64,000 nt of DNA from Hibiscus mutabilis (Eukaryota; Streptophyta; Magnoliopsida; Malvales; Malvaceae). Below, piece by piece: positions 31,711 through 41,116 of this stretch. The DNA is taken from contig CM033738.1 of NCBI GenBank assembly GCA_019671005.1, positions 17,758,202 through 17,822,201 on the forward strand, read 5' to 3'. The position numbers and the translations under genes are program-made. The notes below the pieces were generated by a model. That model was not told the origin of the DNA and did not search any database. It saw only the letters and a list, made by a program, of their open reading frames with translations. Positions within the stretch are counted from its first letter, which is position 1; each line of letters starts with the position of its first letter.

Positions 31711-33256
31711 GTATTTAAAGTTTGCATAACATTCATTGCATTCAATAAACATGTTGTTCATTAAAGCATGCGTTGCATTTAAACATGTAGTTCATTTAGT
31801 TATACACTTCATTTAACTAAGTAGTTCATTGATTAAACTAGTTCATTCAAGATTATTAGTTCATTGAATAAAGTTAGTTCATTAATTAAACTAGTTCATT
31901 CATCAAACTAGCTCATTTATTAAACTAACTCTTAATTGTTTACATGCATGTTTTCAATTAAAGATTGAATAAAGTTTACCTTTGTGTCTAGGTGCATGAG
32001 GGAAGATGAACGGTTTTACCAGATGCAAGAATATCAGCAGAATGTCTTCCAATTCTGGATGCGATACAGACGTGTTTGGATCCAGAAATCAATTGGACGT
32101 TATTCCTCCATCTCTTAGCTTTCCAATGCCTTTTGAATCACCTCAATCCGATATCGGGAGCTTGAGATACGAATGATTTACTGAAGACAGTGCAGGCTGA
32201 AATTTTTATTACGGGAATTTTATGCATGGATGATTTGAATGAATTTGAGCCAAGGAAGAGTTCTTTCATCTTCTACAAAGAGACAAGCAATTGATGGCCA
32301 TCTTAATTCAGCAAATTCAAGGCATTCAAGGTTGATGTTATCACCATTCAAGTGGGGGTTTCAAAATTCATTGAGGAGACATGAAATGAAGGCTGGATGA
32401 AACTCACCTTTTATGACATTCAAGTCATATTAATCAGCTTGGAAGATGAAGAGTTGCACTTAAACTGGACAGCAAGGATGTCTACATTCATCCTTGTCCA
32501 CATTCATCCCCTTTCTCTTCATATGATAGCAAAACAAGGCAGCCCAAGAGTCCTTCTTAATTTGGACGAAAATATGACTAAATTCAACCTCAATTTGTCT
32601 AAACTAATCAGCTTTGAAGATGAGAAGAAAGGACAAAGCATTCATGTGTATTCAAGTGCATTAAGATGAGCATTCATCTTTCTTGTAACACCTTTTCATA
32701 TTCTGCCTACTTCTACTATAAATAGGCATCTTTAGGATCATTGTAAGACACACTTTGAATATATAAAACATCTTTGAAAGATTGCTTTCATTCTTGTTCT
32801 CTTGTGGAACTTTATCGGCTTCAAGTTAGTCTTGTAGTCTTCATCCATTTCCCTTTTGTTATAGCGTTGGTTCCTAGCTCATCTATAGCTAGTGGGTCAC
32901 GTTCCATATCCTACCACTTCATTTCCATTTTATTATATTGCTGGTTCCTAACTCTTTATAGTTAGGGGGTCACAATCCATCCTTTGAATTTCTTCATCTT
33001 AACGCCAACACCCCATCATCTTCACCTACATTTTCATCTTTTATTTTTTTTTTCTTCCATAATCACAACTATCACTCTTCCTACACCCCTTCTACATATC
33101 TTTCATCCCATTATTTCTATTTCTTATTTATCTATTTCTACTTACATTATTGTTTGAGTAATTTCAGAATACATTCAAAGCACTGCAGAGTTCTTACTAG
33201 AATCACGATCGGGCATTCACATATATGATTCAAAACTCATAGTCGAGATCATATCA
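31533..33256 (+). repeat. Complete 3' LTR of B (1.72 kb)
   Basis: TGATATGAACG to GATCATATCA. The first about 178 bp are coding for the integrase tail. TATA box at 32716-32726. It is followed directly by GTTTA of T1. No other gene. Confidence 0.88.
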
Positions 33257-33591
33257 GTTTAGGGACATGAGTTTGCCGTGGATTTGATGGAGTTCCCATT
33301 CCATGGTTTTGATGTGATTTTGGGTATTGATTGGTTAACCGAACATCGAGCTGTGGTGGATTTTGAGACCAAACAGATATCTTTGAGGTTGTCGGATGAT
33401 TATGAGGTGGTGGTTGTTGGCGAGAGAGCCAAGTTTTTGTCTAATGTTGTTTCGGCTTTGGAAGCAAGTCGAATGTTGGATTCGGGATTCAGGCTTTCTT
33501 GCCCTATGTTATGAATCCTTGATCAAAGGATTTGAGGGTGCAGGATGTTCGCACCGTATGTGAGTTTTCGGCTATTTTCCTGGAAGAGTTG
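33257..33591 (+). repeat. T1 segment, second copy (right of element B), plus 6 bp
   Basis: Bases 33257-33585 repeat 24728-25056 (same protease codons, same in-frame start ATG at offset 21). GAGTTG (33586-33591) extends it; together TTCCTGGAAGAGTTG reads FLEEL, as expected for the RT N-terminus of Tekay elements, so this copy is the one in its original context. It ends at the SL-zn LTR. Confidence 0.85.
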
Positions 33592-34493
33592 TGATACGAG
33601 CATGAGAGGGGTCAAAATAATCATCTTGGAAAAGAAGTTGAAACTGCTTTGCAAGTCAGAAACATCAGTCAACTTGCGAAGCATTTTTGGTTGGGATCCA
33701 GGCATTTATGGGTCAACATGTCTGCTTAAAACTTGTCCGGATGAAAATTAGCTTTTCAACGCATCTTGAAACGCCTCAATCGTACATCTGGATCTCAAGA
33801 TACATCTATTTTAGCGAAGACAGCGCATGCAGAAATTCCTATACGGGATTAATACGAGATTTTTGGATAATTACGAATTTTCAAGATTTTATTTGATTAT
33901 TTGTAATTTAAATCAACACAGGATTCTGCAATATCTATTAGGATCAGATTTATTTAATTAAGATTTTATTTTTTAGCATTTATTTATTATTAGAAGTTAC
34001 TTATCTAATTAGGAGATTAGATTTTTAACATTTATTTATTGTATTTAATTCCTAAGTTTAGTAGGATTAAAACTTCTCCATGGCCTATATAAAGGAGGCT
34101 TCACCCACATTGTAATTCAGATTTCATTGATTAATAAAAAGTTTTCTTTGGAGATTTCTTTGAGTTTGCAAGTGTTCGACAAACTTGTCTAGAAGCCATC
34201 TTCAACATAAGATCATCGAGTTCTTGTGAGGGAGATCATCTTCACACTCTTGCTTGCCTAGGTAATTGCATCTAGGAGGGTGGGTTAGAGCCGCTTGAGG
34301 TTGCTTGCTTAGATAATTGCGTCTAAGAGGGCGCCGAGGACAAAACAACAACTATCAATTCATCACGCCATCTCCACATATTCAAGCTTCCTCCATTGAC
34401 GCCACCACCATAAGCAAATCTGAATTTTTAGATTTGTTCTTTATTTTGGTTTGTTTTGTTTTTCTCTTTATTCGAATTTGCGCTACTCTATCA
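33592..34493 (+). repeat. 5' LTR of the SL-zn element
   Basis: TGATACGAGCATGAGAGGGG to GCGCTACTCTATCA. Shorter than SL-gag LTRs and with a different middle (33790-34200), shared with the minus SL-pr LTRs. TATA box CTATATAAAGG at 34085-34095. End segment 34345-34493 is shared with the LTR at 13771-14393. Confidence 0.85.
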
Positions 34494-34523
34494 TTTGGTA
34501 TCAGATTCAGGTCGTTCTTAAGG

Positions 34524-35234
34524 ATGTCACTGAGCAACGTATTGGATTTTACCCTTTTGGGGACTCGATGTCATTATTGTTGTCGACTAGATCATTCAGG
34601 GTATGATTGTCCAGATTAGTTTTATTTTCAAGAAAAAAATTTGAGAGATATGTTGTCTGAATTCATGTCTTCTAATGATATTGAAATTCGTGATCCGGAG
34701 CATGATCAAGAAATTTGTTCTTCTAAAGAACATGAGGAAGACGATACCATCGAGAGTTTAACCTTGCCTATTGATGAGGAAGAAATTATAAGTAGTGTGT
34801 TTGTTTCCAGTGACAAACCTACTATTACGATTCAAGATGATCATCAAACGACAAACACCGACGAAGGTACCTTACAATCAAAAGGCATCATTGAATGTTT
34901 TCAGAATTCTATTTATGCTTATTCCTCTTTTATCATTAATAACAATTTTGAAGATGAGAATGAATTACTTTGCGACCATAAGAACAATCATGATGATCCC
35001 AATGAGAAGGAACTTGTAAATTACATTGCAAAAAGAGACTTTGCAAAAGGATCCTTCGAGACGTCTTCTCTTCTATGGTACTTTGATGAACTTCCTCCAT
35101 TTACCGATCTAGATTCGAGGGCGAATCTTTTTGATGAGTGGGGGAATGATACGAGCATGAGAGGGGTCAAAATAATCATCTTGGAAAAGAAGTTGAAACT
35201 GCTTTGCAAGTCAGAAACATCAGTCAACTTGTGA
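34524..35234 (+). pseudogene. SL-zn ORF: CCHC knuckle, in-frame TAG, acidic protein
   Basis: A single reading frame starts MSLSNVLDFTLLG and contains TRCHYCCRLDHSGYDC, a C-X2-C-X4-H-X4-C knuckle, then one TAG (34617-34619). The same frame continues for about 204 codons: FYFQEKNLRDMLSEFMSS, then acidic sequence (KEHEEDDTIESLTLPIDEEE) and FTDLDSRANLFDEWGNDT, the SL tail motif, ending inside the 3' LTR. The stop may be a mutation or a read-through site. I recognise no enzyme domain in the acidic part. Confidence 0.6.
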
Positions 35235-35307
35235 AGCATTTTTGGATGGGATCCAGGCATTTATGGGTCAACATGTCTTCTTAAAACTTGTCCGGCTGCA
35301 AATTAGC
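35147..35307 (+). repeat. Truncated 3' LTR of the SL-zn element
   Basis: It matches the first 161 bp of 33592-34493, then breaks at AATTAGCTT. The same 161 bp recur inverted at 36164-36324. Confidence 0.85.
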
Positions 35308-36324
35308 TTACCTCAAAATCTAGGAACCCTCTAGATCACAATTAATCTAGCAAACTCACTAATATGATCCGAGAAAACCCCAAACCCCACGTTCAACAAA
35401 CCGATAATAAAGCATGATCTTGATGTAGAAAACGAGATAGGATGAATTTGACGGTGGCGGTGTTGGATAGATTTGTCCTTGGCACCCTCCTAATCGCAAT
35501 TGAATAGGCAAACACCTGCAAATGACACGAATCTCTCATTGAATGGATGATGACGAGATAGATGTTGTAGGATATTTGTCCTCGGCACCCTCTTAGACGC
35601 GATTATCTAAGCAAGCAACCTCAAGCGGCTCTAACCCACCCTCCTAGATGCAATTACCTAGGCAAGCAAGAGTGTGAAGATGATCTCCATTACAAGAACT
35701 TGACGAACTTACGTTGAAGAAGACTTCTGATACGAAAAATAACAAGGCAAATCTATCTACCTTGAAAATAAAATGGCACATGGCCAAAGGCTTTTTCAAC
35801 TCATAAACTCATGATGTTGTTCTTATTAGTGAAGCAAATATGCCTTTAAATAGGCTACAAATGAAGAGTTCAACGTAAATTAGGAAAAGTAAAGATAATA
35901 ATAAAATAAATAAACATATTTTATCTAACCTAAAAAACTAATAAATAAATAACAAATCTAATCCTAAATCATCTAAATATCTTCATAAAGAATCCTAGAT
36001 TAAATTTAAGTACAAATAATCAATAAAATTATTGAAAATTCGTAATAAATAATATTTCCCATGATAAAATCGTATAAAGATTTCTGCTCGCACAGTCTTC
36101 ACTAAATTGGACATAACTTGAGATCCAGATGTCCGATTGAGGCGTTTCAAGATGCGTTGAAAAGCTAATTTGCAGCCGGACAAGTTTTAAGAAGACATGT
36201 TGACCCATAAATGCCTGGATCCCATCCAAAAATTCTTCGCAAGTTGACTGATGTTTCTGACTTGCAAAGCAGTTTCAACTTCTTTTCCAAGATGATTATT
36301 TTGACCCCTCTCATGCTCATATCA
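35308..36324 (-). repeat. Hybrid LTR on the minus strand: SL-zn start, S-type end
   Basis: Read on the minus strand it starts TGATATGAGCATGAGAGG at 36324 and follows the SL-zn LTR to about 36118 (GATCTCAAG). It then switches to S-type LTR sequence (as 12835-13600) and ends 27 bp short of the S terminus. The switch lies in a block shared by both LTR families. No gene. The right flank is T1 integrase. Confidence 0.75.
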
Positions 36325-37106
36325 CGTATCATCCTCAGTCGGATGGTCAATCGGAGCGCGTGATTCAGGTTCTCGAGGATATGCTGAGGTGTTGTGTTAT
36401 TGAGTACCAAGGAACGTGGGAGAAGCAGTTGCCATTGGTGGACTTGTCTTACAATAACAGTTACCATGCTAGCATACAAATGGCACCTTATGAAGTGTTG
36501 TATGGCCGGAAATGTCGTACGCCCGTGTGTTGGGCAGAAGCGGGGGAAAAGTTTGTGTGGATGCCTAATGTTTTAAAAGGCACAACCAAAAAGGTAAAGT
36601 TGATATGTGAGCGCTTAAAAGCAGCTGCAGATCGTCAGAAGTCCTATGCAAATTTGAAGCGTAGGGATATAGAGTACGTTGTGGGTGATCGTGTGTTTTT
36701 GAAGGTGTCGCCTTGGAAAAAGGTGTTGTGTTTTGGACAAAAATGAAAGCTTAGCCCGAGATTCATTGGACCATACGAGGTTGTTGAGCGTGTGGGTCCT
36801 GTTGTGTACCGCTTAAGGTCACCTCCGGAGTTGGGAAAAATTCATGATGTGTTCCACGTTTTGGTGTTGCGGAAGTATAGGTCGGATCCATCGCATGTTA
36901 TGCCGGTGGAGGAGATTGAGTTGAGATCAGACCTATCTTATGATGAAGAACCGGTAGAGATTCTTGATACCAGTAGTAAGGTGTTGTGTGGCAAGACAGT
37001 AGAGCTTGTTAAGGTGTTGTGGAGGCACCGCGGTGTTGACGAGGTCACGTGGGAGCGCAAAGTTGGATATGTTGAAACAGTTTATGCACATGTTTCCTCC
37101 AGGTAA
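36325..37106 (+). pseudogene. T1 integrase C-terminus with chromodomain
   Basis: It opens at YHPQSDGQSERVIQVLEDML, the end of the catalytic core with the Glu of the D,D,E triad, then GTWEKQLPLVDLSYNNSYHA, YGRKCRTPVCWAEAGEK, RRDIEYVVGDRVFLKVSPWK. A stop (TGA at 36744-36746) precedes LSPRFIGPYEV in the same region. The chromodomain follows (VEEIELRSDLSYDEEPVEIL, then VKVLWRHRGVDEVTWERK). Chromodomains of this group are thought to steer integration to chosen chromatin. The first part of integrase and all of RT/RNase H are missing upstream. Confidence 0.85.
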
Positions 37107-37382
37107 ATTTCGAGGATAAAATTTCTTAAGTGGGGGAAAGTTGTAACACCTCGGTTTTGGGACTAGCAGTTTTAGGGGTTATTAGACGGTCTGGTGGACC
37201 AGGTTAGAGATTCGAGTCAGATTCGGGACAGTATATTTTTCGGTGAGACAAAAATATGGAAAAACAGAGTACGCTGTGGGTGATCGAGTGTTTTTGAAGG
37301 TGTCGCCTTGGAAAAAGGTGTTGCGTTTTGGACAAAAATGAAAGCTTAGCCCGAGATTCATTGGACCATACGAGGTTGTTGA

Positions 37383-37712
37383 GTGTGTGGGTCCTGTTGT
37401 GTACCGCTTAAGGTTAACTCCGGAGTTGGGAAAATTCATGATGTGTTCCACGTTTTGGTGTTGCAGAAGTATAGGTCGGATCTATTGCATGTTATGCCGG
37501 TGGAGGAGATTGAGTTGAGATCAGACCTATCTTATGATGAAGAACTAGTAGAGATTCTTGATACCAGTAGTAAGGTGCCGCGTGGCAAGACAGTAGAGCT
37601 TGTTAAGGTGTTGTGGAGGCACCGCGGTGTTGAGGAGGTCACGTGGGAGCGCAAGTTGGATATGTTGAAACAGTTTATGCACATGTTTCCTCCAGGTAAA
37701 TTTCGAGGATGA
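37383..37712 (+). pseudogene. Second tandem copy of the T1 chromodomain
   Basis: Same domain as the first copy (VEEIELRSDLSYDEELVEIL, VKVLWRHRGVEEVTWERKLD) with a 1-bp loss near 37434 that gives a different N-terminal frame. The original stop after KFRG is retained. It has no integrase core of its own. Confidence 0.8.
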
Positions 37713-37979
37713 AATTTCTTAAGTGGGGGAGAGTTGTAAAACCTCGGTTTTGGGACTAGCAGTTTTAGGGGTTATTAGACGGTCTGGTGGACCGGGTTAG
37801 AGATTCGAGTCTGATTTGGGACAGTATATTTTTTGGTGAGATAAAAATATGGAAAAATAGAGTACGTTGTGGGTGATCGAGTGTTTTTGAAGGTGTCGCC
37901 TTGGAAAAAGGTGTTGCGTTTTGGACAAAAATGAAAGCTTAGCCCGAGATTCATTGGACCATACGAGGTTGTTGAGCGT

Positions 37980-38228
37980 GTGGGTCCTGTTGTGTACCGC
38001 TTAAGGTTACCTCCGGAGTTGGGAAAAATTCATGATGTGTTCCATGTTTTGGTGTTGCGGAAGTATAGGTCGGATCCATCGCATGTTATGCCGGTGGAGG
38101 AGATTGAGTTGAGATCAGACCTATCTTATGATGAAAAACCGGTAGAGATTCTTGATACCAGTAGTAAGGTGCTGCATGGCAAGACAGTAGAGCTTGTTAA
38201 GGTGTTGTGGAGGCACCGCGGTGTTTAG
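37980..38228 (+). pseudogene. Third tandem copy of the T1 chromodomain, early stop
   Basis: As the other copies, but ends at VKVLWRHRGV where GAG is replaced by TAG (38226-38228), removing the last strand/helix region of the chromodomain. Confidence 0.8.
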
Positions 38229-38328
38229 GAGGTCACGTGGGAGCGCAAGTTGGATATGTTGAAACAGTTTATGCACATGTTTCCTCCAGGTAAATTTCGA
38301 GGATGAAATTTCTTAAGTGGGGGAGAGT

Positions 38329-39518
38329 TGTAACGCCTCGGTTTTGGGACTAGCAGTTTTAGGGGTTATTAGACGGTCTGGTGGACCGGGTTAGAGATTC
38401 GAGTCAGATTCGGGACAGTATATTTTTCGGTGAGATAAAAATATGGAAAATAGTTAAAAATCATCTTTTAATATATAATGATTTTGGTGGAATCAATTTT
38501 CCAAAATGAGTTTTAGAAGTCGGACATTTTGGCTAGTGACCAAAATGTATGTTTTGAAAATTGCGATTTTCTAGTGACTAAAATGAAAAGTTCAAATTCT
38601 TAGAATCTTTAAGGAGCTATTTTACCAATTGGTTTCTGATGGTTTCTCCTTTAATTGAAGATATTTTAACATGTGTTTTAATTATTAATTAAGGAGGATT
38701 TTTGTTAAAAGTTAGTTATCCATTTCCAAAACCAAAATCACATCATTTCTTTTCTCTCCAGTCTTTCCTCAGCCAAACATTCAGGTTTTCACCAAATTTC
38801 CAGAGGTGAGGTGGTTTCTAACTTGATTTTATTGTTTCAAATTGTTTTATAAAGATTGTTTATACAAAATCTTACATTAATCTTGTGTTTCTTAGCTTTT
38901 ATCAAATCAATTGAGGGGAAAACTTCACAATAGGGGTAAGGTCCGAGATCTCCTCTATTGTATGGTTCTTTACTGAAATTCCCAAGCATTTTATCCTTAA
39001 TTTTGTGTTTCTAATCTGATTTTAATGATATATCAATGATTAATTGAGTTAATTAGGGGGGAATGAGTTGATTCACGAATTAAATCTATTTTCTGGTAAT
39101 TCAGAATGATTTAATTCATATTATGGATGTTTTATAATGTTGATAAGTTGTTTTTGTCAATGGAATCCCGAAACTCTTGAATCTCTAATTGTTTAGGTTG
39201 TTAGATTTGTGTTCTTGGGGTGTTTTGGTGACTGCGTGAATGCAGGGGGGGTGTTAGGTTGTTTTGATTCTGTTTTTAGGTGTTTATTGTTGATAAAAGT
39301 GGTTTTAGATTGTTAGGTTGTGGTTGGGTTGTGTTTGAGAAGATTTTGATGATGATTTTGGTTGTTGTGGATGGGTAATATTGAGAGGATTGTGGAAATT
39401 CGAAAGAATTTGTTAATGTAGTGTCTTGAATGCATTGAGAGGCATTAATCCTCTGTTGTGTTGTGGTCAAAGCATGGGAAGTTGATCCGGAAGTTTTTGG
39501 TGAAGCGTTGGAGGCTTC
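38329..39518 (+). repeat. 3' LTR of T1, truncated
   Basis: TGTAACGCCTCGG start, then co-linear with 20283 onward as far as GGAGGCTTC (about 21370 in the 5' LTR). It retains the 115-bp block lost from the 5' LTR. The rest of the LTR (over 2 kb) is absent, replaced by copia sequence. Confidence 0.85.
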
Positions 39519-39662
39519 AAAACACGAAATGAACTCGACCTCCATAGTGGAAGTGGTAGTCAATGTATGCTTGACGCTCCTCCAAGATATAGCTTCGCTG
39601 GTGATGCTTGTCCAATAGTGATGCACTTTAGAGGAAATATACTTGTCGATCAAGTAATAAAG
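39519..39662 (-). pseudogene. Ty1/copia RNase H fragment (minus)
   Basis: The minus strand encodes TSEAISWRSVKHTLTTTSTM then EVEFISCFEAS, closely like the end of copia RNase H (consensus AISWxSxKQ...STMEAEFxxCxEA). Upstream residues (YYLIDKYISSKVHHYWTSI) are degenerate. It is too short to place in a clade. The junction with the T1 LTR falls in GAGGCTTC, which fits both sequences. Confidence 0.5.
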
Positions 39663-40995
39663 TGATAGAGTAGAGTGTCGAACCCATGAGGATGGGATCA
39701 ATAAATACGAAGTTATCGTACTTAAGAGAGTTTGAGCAAGTATTGGTTTGATGGTGATTTATCAAAACTAAATGCAAAGAAAGTAAAATAGCTATTATCA
39801 AGACAAACAGATGCTGCGAAAAATAACAGATAATTATGGAAGCTGAGCTTATTGCCTAGGAATTATGCTTGATTACGTATTTCAATGCTATAGAGACTGT
39901 CAATACATGTCTGTGTAAACCATTAAAATCTTTATCTACTCGACAAGATTTTCTAATGAACTTCTAACTCTCTCGATGCCTAGAAGTTGATAACAATGAA
40001 TCTAAGGCAATACATGTTTGCGTGAACCCTAAAACTCTATTATCTGTTTAAGTTCTCCTTATTATTCGTTGAAACCCTAAGCTTATGTCTAAGCTAGATT
40101 AAGACTAAGTTAACAACTTAGCCTCACTGTTCACGTTTGTTTAACCTAACTCTCTTGATATTAAGCCACAAATCAATAGTTAAAAGGCCTCTCTCGATAG
40201 CTCTTACAATAACTACGTTGAAGAACGATGAACAAAATAGATAAAGGAAATGAACTATAGCATTAAAATAAAGTATTTAAAACATAAAATCCTAAAAAGC
40301 AATAAACCCAACTAAAAGTATTTAGCTTCTGTATAAGCCTAAAACATTCATAATAAAAATAATGAAAAACATAACAGTTTATAAAGAAAGGGATAGAAAA
40401 GGGTCAAGAATCCTCGACGATCTCCTCCAAGCTTTCTAACTGTTGTTGCAACTCCTGCACTCCTTCAGCCTCTCTCGATGGCTTCCATCGTCGTGTAGAG
40501 ACTCCTCTAGCACTTTGACCCTGATGGTTCTCCGATAGTTGAAGACTAAGAACTGCCATCTATGATCGAGCCCCCTTTAACTGTAGTCTAAGTCTTCCTT
40601 ATATAGGCGGGGGAGCTAGGGTTTTGTAACCCTAAATTGCGCGCAACCTCCTTTGAGAGGATCTTTCTTTCCTAATGTCTTTAATGAGTCCCGTATCTAA
40701 GGAGGGTCCATGTAAGCCAAAGGTAGAATTATCTCCAACTCTTTTTGCCTTATCAGCTCCAACCGAGAGATATGCTATCCTTCCGCTTCAACATTCCTCC
40801 ATCTCCAATGGTTCCGCGCATGCACCACAAAACACTACCTTTCCCATTAAAAGAACCAAAATATATAACAATTCAGCATAGGTAGTGTAACTCTCTAACT
40901 ACATGCAAACTACTCTTAAATGTAACTAAATGAGCTTAAACACACGCAAAAGACAAGTAAAAAGGCATGCAAATAGGTTGTTTACACACTCGTTA
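39663..40995 (-). repeat. Putative LTR of another Ty3-type element (minus), Tat/Athila-like flank
   Basis: On the right (40996 onward) the minus strand reads CTTGAGGACAGGCAATAGTT then AAGTTTGGGGGTATT, a context I know from the polypurine end of many non-chromoviral plant Ty3 elements; the LTR would start there (TAACGAGTGTG, TG mutated). A TATA-like CTATATAAGG lies about 395 bp into it (minus strand, near 40597-40606). The far end TGATAGAGTAG (39663) is a guess. No gene in it. Confidence 0.4.
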
Positions 40996-41116
40996 AATAC
41001 CCCCAAACTTGAACTATTGCCTGTCCTCAAGCAATGTTATGTAAACATGAAAAAAAAACAAAAAAACATTAACAAAAACAGAAACAACCCATATTTTCCA
41101 AGGTTCCAACTAAGCT
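40996..41116 (-). other. Polypurine-tract side of the preceding LTR
   Basis: Minus-strand AAGTTTGGGGGTATT (40996-41010) is a plausible polypurine tract. A-rich sequence (41048-41090) follows up to the SL-pol segment. No coding seen. Confidence 0.4.

Larger units (their letters stand above)
25057..33256 (+). mobile_element. CRM-like chromovirus B, 8.2 kb, coding region degenerate
   Basis: It has a 5' LTR lacking its first about 103 bp, PBS, gag, protease, RT, RNase H, integrase, PPT and an intact 3' LTR. The two LTRs differ by few substitutions and short indels, so the insertion is recent relative to the many frameshifts in pol; it may have moved as a defective RNA in trans, or many indels may be sequence errors. 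Clade evidence: RT wording (DEWKTAFKTKQGLYEWLVMP), no chromodomain, and integrase frame running into the 3' LTR. Confidence 0.8.
33592..35307 (+). mobile_element. SL-zn element: zinc-knuckle/acidic ORF with SL-type ends
   Basis: It has a complete 902-bp 5' LTR, a PBS (TGGTATCAGA, 34496-34505), a very short leader, an ORF with a CCHC knuckle, a PPT (GATGAGTGGGGGAA, 35133-35146) and only the first 161 bp of the 3' LTR. No Gag capsid, protease, RT or integrase. It sits in T1 just after the RT start. The 3' LTR is cut at a junction with an inverted LTR, so no target duplication can be shown. Confidence 0.8.
36671..38452 (+). repeat. Tandem triplication of about 593 bp across the integrase/LTR junction of T1
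   Basis: Units start at 36671, 37266 and 37859, each opening AGAGTACG(T/C)TGTGGG. Each unit contains the integrase end, the chromodomain, the PPT (AAGTGGGGGA) and the first about 125 bp of the LTR (starting 37142, about 37735 and 38329). At each internal junction LTR sequence AAAAATAG is followed by integrase sequence; ATAG is present at both parental ends. Units differ by scattered substitutions. Confidence 0.9.
20283..39518 (+). mobile_element. Tekay/Del-like chromovirus T1, broken by nested elements and deletion
   Basis: Parts in order: 5' LTR (20283-23710), PBS, gag remnant with two zinc knuckles and protease (to 25056 and again 33257-33591), integrase C-terminus plus chromodomain (36325-37106, then two more tandem copies), PPT and a truncated 3' LTR (38329-39518). 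RT, RNase H and most of integrase are missing between 33591 and 36325, where SL-related sequence sits. TGTAAC LTR starts, LTRs over 3 kb and a C-terminal chromodomain fit the Tekay/Del clade. Confidence 0.8.

Noticed and set aside
39276..39701. A single 141-codon copia protein
   Set aside because: Only about 35 residues (39519-39620) look like copia RNase H; the rest of the frame reads antisense into the T1 LTR and is not copia.
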